Made by a program: the position numbers and the translations under genes. The notes under the pieces are model-generated. The model saw only the letters and a program-made list of their open reading frames with translations, was not told the origin of the DNA and ran no database searches. Of a stretch of DNA of 64,000 bases, positions 1 to 39,364 are shown piece by piece. Positions within the stretch are counted from its first letter, which is position 1. Each line of letters opens with the position of its first letter. The DNA is taken from NCBI RefSeq assembly GCF_024868665.1, contig NC_079905.1, forward strand, positions 2,477,351 through 2,541,350. Reading direction: 5' to 3'. The stretch comes from Triplophysa rosa. Its lineage: Eukaryota; Chordata; Actinopteri; Cypriniformes; Nemacheilidae.

Positions 1-639
1 ATGTGCACACTTTAAGAATGATATCTGTTTTATATAAAAGGTTTATACACTTGGGTTGAAGCCAGATTTGAATGCAGTCATTCGGATAGCTGTATGTGAT
101 AACATCAGATAGCATGCGTACAGTATTTTCTCCCTGTGTGGATTTGTAACAGTTTGCATTCGGGCCGGTCTCATGTGGTCTTGTGACTCCCTCGTGTTCT
201 CTATAATCTCTACACACTATCACATTGTTCCCGCAGGGTCAAGCGCATGCAGTATAAATCTTTTAAGAGCGCTGCAGGCTGCTACCAGAGATGTGCACGT
301 CTGACCCAATACATGATTCCAGTAGCATAGACCCCTGATCAAACCACTGTCATTTCATTCGTCTCAGTATATGAACGCAAAATCACAGTTATTTTTGTAA
401 GAGAGTTGGATGTAGTATACTGTGTGCAGTATGCAACACCTGCGTGAGCTTACATCTTAAAAGCATACTGCAGAAGATGCCGCGTCCAACTTGTTTTCCA
501 GTGTGACAAGTGAGCTGGATGCGATTCTATAAGAGTTTCTTTCTCCAGTTATTATTTAATCAGCCGGAAGTTTACATCAAATGTTAATAAAAATTCAAAT
601 ACAGTATATTACTATAACTATATTCTTTTCAAAGATGAT
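1..639. other. Upstream non-coding sequence
   Basis: Either intergenic or an upstream intron of fam135b. No coding exon, CpG island or repeat recognised. Confidence 0.4.
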
Positions 640-892
640 TAAAGGGATAGTTCGCCCAAAAAAATAAAAAAAATATTTCATCAAAGAGTCATCTTTCATG
701 TGGATTAAAACGCAAACAAAGATATTTTGATAAATGTGGTTTTGTGTCCTTACAATGGAAGTCAATGGGGACCAGTGTTGTTACCAACATTCTTCAAAAT
801 ATCTTCTTTTGTGCTCTGCAGAAGAAAGAAAGTCATATATGTTTGGAATGAAGGTAAATGAATGATGGCAGAATTTGCATTTACATTTAAAA
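640..892. mobile_element. Hairpin MITE, 'AGGGATAGTTCACCC' family, copy 1
   Basis: Starts TTAAAGGGATAGTTCGCCC and carries the family's internal palindrome (TCTTCTTTTGTG and AAGAAAGTCATA motifs). Non-coding. The 3' terminal repeat is degraded. This is the most abundant repeat family of the window. Confidence 0.75.
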
Positions 893-2777
893 ATGTAACA
901 TATACGTTTAAGAAAAATGTCCCCCACTTTTAACAAAAACATCATATGGCTATCGGCGTGAAAGTTAAAGGTCAAGAATCTTGTGTTTAAAAATGTAGTC
1001 ACTTCTGAAAACACATTAAAACATCATTGATTATTGTAAAAATGTAATTCATAAAATGTATCACCTTGTTATTAACAGCGAATTAATCCTATGTTCACCA
1101 CTACAAACATATTTGCTGACCCCAAAATCTATTTCTACTTTCACATGGGGGTCCGGATCACCACCCCACCTCAATTTGTGCACTAGAGCCCTTTGTTTGT
1201 CTTATAGACGCGTATAGTGTAGATCAGCCAGCCGCACATGACTCATGCTGTAATGGACAGAGTCATTTCAGTTCACAAATGCTGTAAGATCTAACAGTAT
1301 GGTTCAATAGCTTAATTCACTGCCATTTAAAAGATCAAATAGAGCGCTCTGTGCCTGCTGACGCTGGCAGACTAAAATATTCTCTAAGCAAAATCAGCGG
1401 TTTTACTGCAATACGCTTTTCTATTTATTTATGGGTATGAACTTTGATTTCTTATCATAATTGATTTGTGATCTCATTCCAGCACCGGCTTAAAATAGTC
1501 CTCTTTTTTATAAGACTTAAAAATCATAGTATAATGGTTTGTTATCTGTTACCTGGGCTTTCGAAATGAACAGCACACATCAAATGAAACTTAAGTGTGT
1601 GATTTATCCACCAGGAGTCCACTTCACATGCCCCGATACAGACTGATAGAATAGATCTCAAATTCACACCAAATGACTGATCCAGTGTTGCTGTGTGGCA
1701 CCACAGAGTCACAGTTTATGTGAGAGTCAACCAACAAATATAATTTATTAATCTAGAATATAAGAACATATTATAGCATTGAAAAGGTACCACACATTTG
1801 ATTCTTAACTATCGAGACAAGTTCTAGAAGAACTGAGAAACTCTTTGAGTGCGATGAATTGTTCTCGTTGCTTAATCGTTCCACTTCGTGCAATCCAGGT
1901 TTCATTGGTTTCATTTTCGATGACCTTTTAATATAAACACATAGCCAAGCAGTTGTTCGCACAGGAAAACAGGCTTTTTTCAGGACCTATTCATGGAAAA
2001 AGCAATTCAAGTTTTGACAAACACACACTCAGATAGCGACACAGAATCTCACAGGCCAGAATGAAACCATAGATCACTCAAAGCAAACCCACCGCCTGCA
2101 CGACTGATTAAACACGCACGTCGAGCAAGTATCTTGAGTTGGGTTTTATGATGCACACACACAGGAAGAGAGATGAAATACAGAATATTATTGAAAGTGA
2201 ACCGTTTAAAATTCCACACAAACTTTTAATTAACAGCAAAAATAGTAACATTCAAACCGAGTTTATGTAGTTCACGCAGACTAAAAAACAAGAACTGCAC
2301 AAACAGCACAACACTAGTATTGAGGTAAAATAAAGTCAAACTTCCACAAAAAGTAATATAAAATGTTTGCTTACCTTCACTCGAAATGCACTAGCGAAAG
2401 AAGTCCAGGTGATGTTGCTCACAATGCCAGAGATCAACCAACAATCCCATAATACACCTTGGGAGCGTAATGTTAGGCCCGCTTGGAAATGACTAAATGA
2501 AAGCTCGCTCAAAAAGTGCAGTGGAAACAATATTATTTTCAAAATTTACTACATTATTTAAATATGTTTAGATAAGTGTTACATTGTCTAAATATTACTT
2601 TTATCATCATTATCATTCAGGAAAAAAATGTGTCCTCAGATGGCAACTGACATACTTTGTCTTAATCTAAAACTTTAAGAAATGCTATAAAATGTGGTTG
2701 TGCATTATATCATAAATTACATTTTAGCAAGACTCAATGTTTCTCTATATTGCCACAAATGCTTTGAATTTGTCTTA
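893..2777. other. Non-coding sequence upstream of fam135b start exon
   Basis: AT-rich with no convincing coding or repeat signal. May include 5' UTR exons of fam135b that cannot be recognised from sequence alone. Confidence 0.4.
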
Positions 2778-3372
2778 TGGCATGTTCACACCAAATGCCA
2801 TTGCTTTGCTTGCTCTATATTACTCACGTGATTAGTTCGTTATATTTGCGCGAGTGACGCGTCGCGACTTGTCAAACAATAGGTGTCAATGAGCTCTTCG
2901 CACGAATTTCTCGCTCGGGGTTGACATTCTTCAACATGAGCGGAAGACGCGAGTAATACCGCAGTCACACTTGACTTTTCGTTCCATTGACTTCCATTCA
3001 TACGCATGCGAATGCAACAGACCGGAAACGCAAGCCCGTCCAACGATATTTCGCATTTCGCTGCGTAGCAAAGTTCAAGTTTGGTGAACTCTGACCTGCG
3101 AATTCACATCAAAGCGTGACCTCTCGGTACAGAAATGTAAAAAATGGAGGAATCGCGCCCGCCCATTTTCGTACCACCGTCCGAACGATCTTCGCATGCT
3201 CAAAGTCAAGTCTGACCGCGACTTAAGGCGAATATCACGCGTTTGCATCATTCGCACCGCTCGATTCGCATCATTCGCATTGCCCGGCACGAGTTTGCGT
3301 CTTTGCACTGACTTTGTATGCAATTTACTTAATCGCAAATCGCTTAATTCGTATTTGGTGTGAGCCCCGGTT
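2778..3372. mobile_element. CpG-rich MITE with TCACACCAAAT inverted ends
   Basis: The left end has TTCACACCAAATGCC and the right end, read backwards, CTCACACCAAATACG. The interior is strikingly CpG-rich for this genome (many GCGA and CGCATTCG motifs), suggesting a young element. Open frames here are non-coding. Confidence 0.55.
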
Positions 3373-3959
3373 AGTGCACACGTCAACTAGACATTATACA
3401 TTTTAAACAAATAAAAAACTAATAAAACTAATTCTGTTCTGTTCTTATGAATAAGTTTGTGTCTTTTGCTTTATTGGCTCACTTTATGCATTGGTATACA
3501 TGATGCTTGTGTCAGAGGTCAGTGTTTCTCAGACCCGTCTCAGAGAGGCTTTCAGGATATTGACAGTGAAGCCAACAGGGTGGAACATTGTGTCAGTCAA
3601 CATCTCTGTTTATTAATAGGAAACCGTCACACAGCAAAACACATCAGAAAAACGCACACACTTTCCCAGCGTTAAACAGGGACACACACTGTAATTGTGT
3701 TCTAGTTTTCTCTGTAAATAAGACAACGGCGGTTATTAATCAAACCCTGTACTACAGTACAGAAGGACGCCGATGTTTTCCTGCAGATTTATTTAAACAG
3801 ATCACACCTAAACGTGTGAACACATCAAGACTCGGCAATGGTTGTAATTAATGCTGGTGTTGAGTTTCTTACAAGTATTCAAACAACAAAATACAAGAAA
3901 GAAATCAAAATCTGCACGTTCAAAATTGTTTATATTTACAGGCACAAGTGACCATCTGA
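3373..3959. other. Non-coding spacer
   Basis: No gene or repeat recognised; short open frames lack codon bias or homology. Confidence 0.4.
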
Positions 3960-4405
3960 GAACAGCAGGCATTCTTACTAGGCATTTTTGTCTTGTTTTT
4001 TGTAAAAATATCTAAAACTTCAATATGACAATTGACAAGAAAAGTGACCTATGATATTTAGTCTTGTTTTATGAAAAATGATATAAGAATTAAGTAAATT
4101 TATGGTAAAAACAAGCAAAAAAATCTGCCAATGGGGTAAGAGAAAAATAAACTTGAGTTTAGTTTGACCTTTTTCTCAAACACCTAATTGAAGTTTATTT
4201 TTCTCACCCCATTGGCAGATTTTTTTGCTTGTTTTTACCATAAACTTACTTCATTCTTATACTTTTCTCTTTAAAAAGAGATTAAATATCTTAGGTCACT
4301 TTTCTTGTCAAGAAAGTGCATCTTGATTTAAGAATGTTTAGATATTACAAAAATATACTACAAAACAGACAAAAACACTTCGTAAGAATGTCATTTTTTG
4401 CAGTG
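3960..4405. mobile_element. Long-palindrome MITE
   Basis: Arms at about 4083-4157 and 4189-4265 are near-perfect reverse complements (both contain GCCAATGGGGT or its complement), and outer ends mirror each other from GGCATTCTTAC to the terminal GCAGTG. About 445 bp, non-coding, fold-back type. Confidence 0.75.
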
Positions 4406-5785
4406 AGAAATGACGGAAACAGTTATCATTCCTCACAATTCGGTTTCGGTCGCATATTACAGCTTTCTGAGAGACCCTGGAGAAGTTGAAAAATGTCTCT
4501 TTGACTTTGATTTTAACCGCTCAACTTTGACCTCAGTAAGGTCACATGAATCTGACTGTAATGATGTAACATTAGAGGAAAACGATGAAGTGCACATTGT
4601 GTAAAAGGGTCAGTGCAGGGTCATGTTTGACTGCAGTGTTCTGTAAGGAAACAGATTTTCAACTTGAGCAGTTTGATTCGAGACGGTCTGCACTGTTCTC
4701 CCCCCAATGAAAGAGGAACATCTTTAAAATGCAAACTCGCTGGCAAGCTGTCACTGCAGTTTATCAGACAGATCTGATAAGAATACGCCTTAATACATCT
4801 TAATAAACCTGCAGGGGAAACGCATTTCCACATTATTGTATAATGTGTTTTATATATTGGCTGATTTTATTCATCTATTTTTTCTTCTTTTTTCCTTTAA
4901 TTCTGTGTCATGATCACAATGAAGCTCCTAAATAGTTTTTAGCATACAATAGAAAATAAGGAAGAGTTGGTATAATCTGGCACAGAAAATAAAGTTTAAA
5001 TTGAAAAATCAATAAACAGTGCAAGAGAAGAAGAGATTATACAGTAAATGCAGGAAAGAAGGTAGATACAGTATACTGATATTTGTAAAGCAGTATATAT
5101 ATTGGCCAATGTATAAACATATCATATCAATAATAGCACATACGATGTTTACATTTTCTTAATTTAAATGAACATTTATTTTACACAATATTTACTTACA
5201 TTTCACACAAAAAATGTGTTAAAAAAATCTCGTTTTTATCTCGAAATATTTCGTGATTTTTATTTTTTACCATAAATTATCATTATTAGTCACTCTCCAT
5301 GTTTTTCGCACCGTTTCGTCCTCAATGTCACTGGACTCTTGTCACATCGACTACACACCCTGTTGTGCAGGGATAAGTTATCAAATATGATTATCCTTAA
5401 GACTCACAGAAGTTCAGCCAAACCAAAGTGGCTTTGAGCGGGTGTTTCATCGATGAATAGTGTCATCATTATGATTTGGGATCACGTCAAGAAACTTCAC
5501 CACTGTCAGTTGTCTCATCAGGAGCAAATATTGTGAAGGATGACTCAGTGCTTGAGTAATAAGAGACGGTGATTTCCTGAGTCACAGAGTCTGCTCTTTC
5601 ATCACTCTATTCATTTCATTGTGCTAACAGAGGTAAACACGATAACCACAGTTACTCACAATGGGCTGAGCAGCTGACGACCGGACAGCCGGGCAGTTGC
5701 AATGGAATAACACGAGCCGTGTTATGGAGGGAAATGAAAGTCTGGAAGTGGTTGGCTGCTCCTGAATTGTCTTCGTCTCTTACAG
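4406..5785. other. Non-coding sequence before the fam135b start exon
   Basis: AT-rich, no recognised element. The last 25 nt form the polypyrimidine tract and acceptor of the exon that holds the start codon. Confidence 0.4.
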
Positions 5786-5800
5786 GTTATGGAATAGATG
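5786..5800 (+). promoter_or_regulatory. fam135b: 5' UTR segment with two-codon uORF
   Basis: Directly after the acceptor the sequence reads GTT ATG GAA TAG ATG ATG. The first ATG (5789) has G at -3 and G at +4, a good initiation context, but stops after one sense codon at 5795-5797, immediately before the coding ATGs at 5798 and 5801. Seen directly; a role in translation is inference. Confidence 0.6.
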
Positions 5801-32321
<26,521 letters not shown>

Positions 32322-33183
32322 CCGATTCAGCCACACTTTGGAGGTAACGTCATGCCTTGAGATCCAGCCAATCAGAACACACTTCCCAGAAAGTATCGGC
32401 CAAAAAGGAGATGATTTCAGAGATATACTCACCTCTGGAATGTTTCAATACCTTCAGTCTGTGGACGCAAGAAAACAAAGATTCAGATCGTGAATCTGAA
32501 CACAAATACGTCAAATATGTACAGAGAGAACATTGTATAGTAAGCAAATAGAGAAAATGAGCAACGGGAGGCCTACACACGCCTTAAAGATTTGTGAGGT
32601 AGTTGTATAATCATGTCTGGAGGGTTTATCGTCAGATGAATGTGAATATCATTTGAATGTCTTTCAAGAGCTTTGATTAGTCATTCACTTCAGTACTCCT
32701 ACACAACATACAATACGCTATATTTGCTACGGCATTCATAACTTGAAGAGGTTGAAATCACTGGACTGTAATACTTGAAACGTAACCGCGACGAGAACTC
32801 AAACAAGGATTTCTTTTTATCAAATCGTTTTTTATACTTTCTGTGTGTTTCGACAGCGTTATGTTGCAAAGTGAGAATCTCACTGTGAAACGAGCCAAGT
32901 CCATCGTGTTTACTGTATTGTGATGTAAAATACATTATGTACGCTTCCCTCGTAACAGTGTTCGCAGTTGCACATTATGAACGTTACGAATGTTTACCAT
33001 ACGACAGCCTTAATGATCAAAGTATTTCAATTTTACACACGCTCAGATGGACCATTTCAACGATGTCATGTACATTTCCATTTGTTTTAAAGCTGATCTT
33101 AAAGCAGAATCCTCGTATTCTACAATACATTGTGTTTTCAAGTCGGGGGCCAAATGCCAGCCACCTTCACCAGAAACTGTAGG

Positions 33184-33657
33184 TGCGTCCTAAATCGGGC
33201 ACTTATGCACTATTCTACGCCATTTCGTAACATAAATAGTGTAAGTAGTGCGTACACATGGAAAATTATGAAAAAAGAAGTGCACTTTAAGTAGTCGGAT
33301 GATATAAATATGAAGTGTGGAACTCTGGACATTTCTGGACGCACTCAACGGTCGCAGTTTCGTTTACGTTGCGGAAGGGGGGCGGGGCTATCAGATGCTG
33401 CTCAAGCAAAGTTGATTACGGATGGTGACTAAAGTCATGCTGGGCAAAACATGTGAAAATTACATTAAATGCACAATGCACTGATTGATTTTTATTGACA
33501 TGCATTACGTTGTGCGATTGACGTCATTTGCCCTCGGCACATATACTTCCGGTTAGTGCAAAACCATTTAGTATTCCATTTGGGGCGATCGTACCCTTCC
33601 TAAATTCACAGACTAGATGGCTGAGTGCATAGTGCATAGTATGTCATTTGGGACACA
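33184..33657. mobile_element. MITE with TGCGTCCTAAAT inverted ends
   Basis: Left TGCGTCCTAAATCGGGCACT and right end ATTTGGGACACA mirror each other, with 'TGCACTATTCTACGCCATTT' inside. A 5' fragment of the same family occurs at 61013-61080. No clear target duplication. Confidence 0.65.
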
Positions 33658-33761
33658 ACTAGAAAGTGCTTTGAGCAATAACAGAAATCAGTGTTCTTTT
33701 AATTCGTAGTAAACGAACCTCAAACATTAAGTTTTGATGTTTACGGACATTGAAACAGGAA

Positions 33762-33767
33762 AATAAA
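33762..33767 (+). promoter_or_regulatory. Candidate poly(A) signal AATAAA
   Basis: First AATAAA after the fam135b stop; TGTG- and TTGG-containing sequence follows within about 40 nt, as expected of a cleavage region. Position-only evidence. Confidence 0.3.
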
Positions 33768-33829
33768 TCCCATACTGTATACTGTGTAGACTTGATGGTT
33801 GGCTTTTTAGACTCGGGCTAGTAAGAAGC

Positions 33830-33900
33830 AACATGGCAACCACCCAAAACACCATAGCAACCCCATAGCAACGCACTAAAACCACTTAAAACACCCACAT
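33830..33900 (+). repeat. ATAGCAACC-type repeat
   Basis: Repeated 'GCAACCACCCAAAACACC' and 'CATAGCAAC' words, same word family as 30640-30765. Confidence 0.55.
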
Positions 33901-34905
33901 GACAGCAAGGCAACACTGTAGCCTCAAACAGACATCCGGTCAGAATTTCCCTTTAAAATGTAAACATTTAGTACATTTATTTATTTTTGACATCAATTGA
34001 CATTGCTTTGAAGAATCAGCCTTAAACATTCTGAATTTGGTGATTTTTGACTTTATTTATTTTATATAGAGTGAGAAGTTATTTGTGTGAATTGTATTTG
34101 TTTAATTTTCTCAGATCAGCAAAACTCTATGTTGTCGTGTTGGCATTGGTTTAGCATAATAACATTTTGGTTTCTTTGCAGTAGTTTTGTCATTGTACTC
34201 CATTGGTTTGTCTTACAGAGCAGTTAGATCCTCCAGCTTATCATATTAATGCGTATTACTATAATGATATTGATTTCTCTTTTGGATGTTGTTTAAGGGT
34301 CACTCCTTTTTACCCATGAATTTCACTTAACATTTCATTTTTTCTTCCGCAGAAAGGTCATAAATGAGTTTTACATGATCATTTTCCAGCTTCTCTTTGA
34401 TTTTTACTACTAAATACTATAAAGCTGCTCTCGTACCTTCTATATGTCGATAACCTCCGTTACGATTGGTTGACAGAAGCAGGTGCAAGAAATATATTTC
34501 TCTTTCCATCATCACAGATGCTTTTGCTCTGAGGTTGTTTTTGGGCTGTCTGCATCTCAAGGGTAACACTTTCAAACTCTAACACCTCGGCTTTTCATCC
34601 CATTCAGCATCTTTAGCTCTTGAGTTTCCGTGAGTTCTGGGTCTTATTCAGTCACCGTCAGCATCGTGTGATTGTGTTTATGTCAGCAGTTAAAAGATGC
34701 CCCTTCCGTCCACGTTGAGCTTTATGTACACGCTGACTGACCCTTGCTTGGTCGGTAAACAACCTGTCATCATGACTGATGCAAATGTAACCCCACCTCT
34801 TTAATACACAGGTCACATGACCGTGTCACGTGATTCCACTGCTTCATTACCTCTGAGGGAGCTTTCAGCCATAACGCCCCATTACCCATCATGCTCTGCT
34901 GCACT

Positions 34906-34946
<41 letters not shown>

Positions 34947-35944
34947 TTTGTTTAATAATGCGGGTTGATGGCTGTCGTTTACACGCACAAAGTAGGCATA
35001 TTAATTACGGAAAAGAGCTGATGTATGTTGGGATTACTGACCAAGGGCAGAAGCAAGTGTGTGTGTAAACACGCACAGTACGTCAGGTCAGGTGTTAAAA
35101 ATACACTCGAGAATACTATCAACTGGAAATGTATACCATTCAAAGATCCCTTGTTTTATAAAATATTAAATTAAGAAATTCTTGGTATGTTCAGGCCGTA
35201 TGCAGTTACACCCTTTAATATTTCTTAAAATTTCAAAATGTTAATAATAATCTCAACCAACAACATCGACAAGATTGTTATATAGAGATCACTTTCAACA
35301 TCTGATCAAACCCTAATGTATGAAAATAAAATTAAGCCCCGCCCCTTCATTTTATGATCACATACAGATCACCCCAATTAAAAATCAACAGCCACGTTTG
35401 ATGTGTATGTGCGTATTTGTCTGTCTGTCTGTCTATAAAGTGGCAGCTCATCTTTGTAAATTAATGTTTAACTTCTTAATTTAAAACATTTTGTTTGTTT
35501 AAATCATACCTGTGTATTAAGCCACGAATGAATCTGAAATTGTGTTCACTGTGAGACTGTAACATGTTTATTTGCGTCTGTTTATTTTCTTCCGATATGT
35601 ATCTTCACATCTGTGCCAATGCTGACGTTTTTCTATGTTTGCTTTAATTATGTGTTCCTAGTAGCCCAAATATATAAATAAGTATATTCAGTGTAAAATA
35701 AGAAATGATACATTATTATATTATGATTAAATGAAATATTACAATAAATAGTATTCTTCTTTTAAAAGTGGATCTGGCATGTTTGTTTATATTGAAACTG
35801 TGTCATATCATCTGGCAGATGTCAACAACATGGTCCAGACGCACTTCCTGTTTGAGCATTCTTTATATATATATATATATATATTCCACATTAATAAAGG
35901 CAAAAAGATTTTCATTTTTATTCTGTTCTAAATGTTCTGTTTGA
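33901..35944. other. Downstream of fam135b
   Basis: Contains (GT)n at 34909-34942, a short CTGT run near 35420 and (AT)n at 35867-35883. No gene recognised. Several AATAAA words may be alternative poly(A) sites. Confidence 0.4.
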
Positions 35945-36060
35945 TGTATTTTGTTCTAACGTTTGTGTAGCGTTAAAAACCGAAACAGGAAGTATTCTGT
36001 ATACAAGATTTAAGAAATTATAATAAAAAATGAAACCAGAAGTGCTTCTGTTTACATTTT
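35945..36060. repeat. Dispersed repeat around AAACAGGAAGT, copy 1
   Basis: 'TATTTTGTTC...AAACAGGAAG' and 'AAATGAAACC(A)GAAGTGCT' reappear at 63640-63835, partly inverted. Probably a degraded palindromic MITE. Confidence 0.45.
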
Positions 36061-36389
36061 GCGAAGTGATCAATAGAATTCCAGACGTGAAGTCTGACAG
36101 CTGCATAATAGAAAGCTAACAAAAACACTGAAGAGTCGTTGCTATGGAAACGATACAGCCAAGGATTTGAACTCATCAGCCAAAAGCCTCGGACCAGGAC
36201 ACGTGAGCCAGACATTTCCACCCTACATGCTGTTCTGGTGTAAACAAAACTCATTTTATTAGTAAGACCATATATACTGTATATATATATATAAGAAATT
36301 ATATATAAACGAATAAATGCTAAATGAATAAATTAAAAAATTCATATCTATGTACTATCACTTAAATTATTTATTTATTGTTTAATTCT

Positions 36390-36517
36390 TAACGCCATCA
36401 ATATCACTTAAATCACTTGTTGCTTGTACTGCCATGGCCAAGAGTCTTGTACCTAAGAATTTCACCATCAGTACACTTGTGTACATGATGTGTGACAATA
36501 AAGAGATTTGATTTGAA
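36390..36517 (+). mobile_element. Non-LTR retrotransposon 3' tail
   Basis: Ends ATGATGTGTGACAATAAAGA then 'TTTGATTTG' microsatellite-like units, as in fish L2/CR1-like LINE 3' ends preceded by 'ATTTCACCATCAGTACACTT'. 5' truncated, non-coding. Confidence 0.5.
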
Positions 36518-37034
36518 ATAAAGATTAAAGTCTAATAACAAAAATTCTTGGTTCTAAATAACCTGACCTTGGATAAAAGAGGGATTACAATTCAAAGCAC
36601 AACATTAACTTCCTCTTCCTCCCATAACAAATCCTAAGAAATCCTCTTAAAGGTCTCGAGAAACAACTCTCGTATTGCTGTAGGATGTTCGAGCCATCAA
36701 ACCACTCCAACTCCCTGCAGATCATCCTAAAAAACACATTCACGTCCTGGCAAACATTCAAGTCATTTTTAGTCCCTCTGTGATGTTTTTCGAGGAAGCT
36801 TTTGCCAATAGACAAGAAGTCCGGCAGGAGTAATTAGCAGCCGATAAATCGGACTGTGGACAGTACAGCTCACAGAAGGCCTCATTAGAACACATGACAC
36901 CAAAGGGAGAGAAACGAAGATCTTGTGCTGTGAATATTATTCTTACCGTGTTAGTGCAAAAGTCGTGGTCTGTTAGCACAGCAGTTGTGTGTGGCCGCTA
37001 GTCACTCCTAGAAATACACAAACATTTTTCAAAC
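36518..37034. other. Intergenic spacer
   Basis: No feature recognised. Confidence 0.4.
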
Positions 37035-37190
37035 ACTAAAAGGTTTACCCAAAAATGTACATTCATTCCTCATTTACTCACCCTTATGCAGTGTTGGGTA
37101 ATTAAGTGATTAGATACTGTAATTTAATTACTTTTCCTTTAAAGTAAGGGATTACTCAGATTTTTCATTACAGTTACTTCTGATGTAATA

Positions 37191-37620
37191 GGCCCTTTTC
37201 ACATGACGTCACGCATCTTCCGTTCTACCGGGAAGCAGTGTATCGTTACTTCCGCTAGCGCCTCAGAATGGAGTTCACGGAGTCACGGCTGCCACAAATA
37301 CGTCTAGATGATGTACAACATCTTGCAGACAAATTTTCGCTAATGACAAGATGAAAGCTAGATAAAGGATACAAATACTTTGTTGAACAGTACCTGTTTG
37401 ATTATGAAGGTAAGTGTTTTTTTATTATTATTATTTGTGTTAGCGAAGGTGCTAGGATAAGTACTTGAATACGTGTTCTGTCAGTTTTTCTGTCACTGTT
37501 GTTAAATTCCAGCGCGACGGCAAAACGGAAGTTCTTCTTCTTGTTTGTTGCAAGACGGATGTCATGATACACTGCTTTGAGAGAAGGCAGAAGTTAAGTG
37601 ACGTCATTGTGAAAAGGGCC
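37191..37620. mobile_element. TA-flanked transposon with GGCCCTTTTCACA ends
   Basis: 430 bp; inverted ends GGCCCTTTTCACATGACGTC and GACGTCATTGTGAAAAGGGC-type mirror with one gap. Flanked by TA on both sides, compatible with ISL2EU-like PIF/Harbinger relatives. The other copy of the host element lacks it, which marks it as an insertion. Confidence 0.8.
37268..37409 (+). pseudogene. Exon-like coding fragment in the nested transposon
   Basis: ATG-initiated frame MEFTESRLPQIRLDDVQHL followed by ADKFS, one internal TGA, then DKGYKYFVEQYLFDYE, ending at donor GAAG|GTAAGT. The TGA could be CpG decay of CGA. Looks like the first exon of a protein once encoded by the full-length element; family not certain. 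Confidence 0.45.
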
Positions 37621-38180
37621 TATTAAACTAAATACTTTGTGTAATATGTGTGTGTGCAATAGTGGAATTGACATCAAAATCTAAAGTCTAACTTTAAAAT
37701 CCACGCTTTAATGTAGCCTATAATTCTCACATTTGTAATACTTTGGTCACTACTTTATGTAGTTATATATTTGAATGAATTAATAGAGTCGTTTCATGTC
37801 TATCCTTGAATCACTTAACTAATCAAGGTTGAAATAGGATGTAGAAAGTAATTAGTTATAAGTACTTAAATACTTTTGGAGAGAGTCATTTGTACAGTAA
37901 TCTAATTACACTATTGAATATGCAATTAGTAACTAGTAATTAATTACTTTTTCAGAGTAACTTACCCAACACTGGCCTTATGTCATTCCAAACCTGCGTG
38001 TCTTCTGGGAGACACACAAGATATTTTAAAGAATGTTGGAAACCAAGCAACACTGAACCCCGTCGACTTTCATTGTATGAAGACAAAACCACTGAAACAT
38101 ATCTGAAAATGTCTTTACACGTGTTAAGGTTGATTCCTTAAATATTTCATTGTATTACGTTATACAACGAAATCAGTTAA

Positions 38181-38355
38181 AGGGATAGTTCACCCTAAAA
38201 TAATTGTTTTACACTTTTATGTCATGTACTGTATGACTTTCTTTATTCTTTCTCGACTGTGCAGAACAACAAAGAAGATAATTTGAAGAAAGTTGGTAAC
38301 CAAATAACATTGACCCCCAATTACTTCCATTGACTGGACACAGAACCAATCTACA
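38181..38355. mobile_element. Hairpin MITE, AGGGATAG family, copy 6 (3' truncated)
   Basis: TTAA then AGGGATAGTTCACCC, followed by the internal 'GACTTTCTTTATTC' and 'TTGGTAACCAAATAACATTG' words. The right half is missing. It lies just downstream of copy 5. Confidence 0.7.
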
Positions 38356-39364
38356 GTTGTCTTGCTGACAGCAAACTAAAGCCGGTAGATAAATCAAGGG
38401 TCTTATAAAAGTTGCATTTGCTTTGTGCCATCTTTCTTAAACAGGCAACCGAAGATGCACACTTTTCAATCATAAATGTGGCCAACTGTGCTTTCCGGAT
38501 GCGTCTTATGGGCACTGCTAAAATGTTAAACTATATGAATATTAAAATACAAAGCATTACACAAGCTCTTTTCTAAAACCTGCCTGTTTACACCCTGTTG
38601 GCACTTGACCTCCAAGACAGCAGCATCCTAAACATGTCTTTATTGCTTTTTCTCCCCCTTCCTCTCTCTATGTGCTTGTCTTTGTCTCAGACAGATAATT
38701 ATTCTTTGTGTTAACAGGATGTTGAGTCATCTGCCTCATTACCTGGAGAAAGGCGTTAAACGCTCCGTAATAAAGCGTGAGAGTCGCTCTCCTGCAGGAA
38801 GTGAGACGTGGGCAGACGTTACTGGAGATGTGCGGTCTGCCTTCCACTGAAATCACATCACAAATTACACCTCACATTGTTTATACACAAAAGATTATCT
38901 GGGTTCGATACGAGTTAAGCTGTGTTATCATCATGTTATCATATTTGTCAGTCTGAAAAACAAAACCATTTACAGACATGCACAATAAAGCCTGAATATA
39001 GACATGAAAGTTTTCCAGTTTCCATTTCAAAAGAGATTGCGACCGTTTGAGATCATTATTTAGTGTGTCACATTAGCTTACATACGTACGTAGTTAGTTC
39101 TCCGACTACTTGAACGTGTATGCACTTCATCATGTATGAGGGATGCAGAAGTGTATCCCAGACTGAAAGGCAGATCCCTCGGGAGGACGGAGACGTGACG
39201 GGCCGCGTTTCAGGGATCCTAAAACAAACCACGGGTCGGCCTTTTACATGGTCAGTTTGGCTGTTATTAATCCCTGTGTGCCAGATTCATATCTCAGAGA
39301 ATACTAAAACAATATTGAACTAATTATGCGACAACAATATTTACAGTACATATTTAAATACTTT
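38356..39364. other. Intergenic spacer
   Basis: No gene recognised. 38690-38850 is repeat-free with moderate GC. Confidence 0.4.

Larger units (their letters stand above)
32322..33790 (+). other. fam135b: fam135b 3' UTR, extent uncertain
   Basis: No reading frame of interest follows the stop. The first canonical AATAAA lies about 1.44 kb downstream, with GT-rich sequence behind it. A MITE-like insertion (33184-33657) would then sit inside the UTR. Later AATAAA hexamers (about 35.3, 35.7 and 35.9 kb) could extend it. Confidence 0.4.
37089..37974. mobile_element. hAT-type CAGTGTTGGG element, copy 2, itself interrupted
   Basis: Ends CAGTGTTGGGTAA and TTACCCAACACTG; flanks CCCTTATG and GCCTTATG form an 8-bp duplication with one mismatch. 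Same family as 17101-17610. A second transposon (37191-37620) sits inside it. Confidence 0.88.
37035..38110. mobile_element. Hairpin MITE, AGGGATAG family, copy 5, split by a nested hAT element
   Basis: The MITE's left part (37035-37088, TTTACCCAAAAATG to ACTCACCCTTATG) and right part (37975-38110, TTATGTCATTCCAAACCTG onwards) are separated by the hAT-type insertion at 37089-37974. Confidence 0.8.

Noticed and set aside
3075..3386. Minus-strand 103-codon open frame
   Set aside because: Lies within a CpG-rich MITE with mirrored ends and has no recognisable product.
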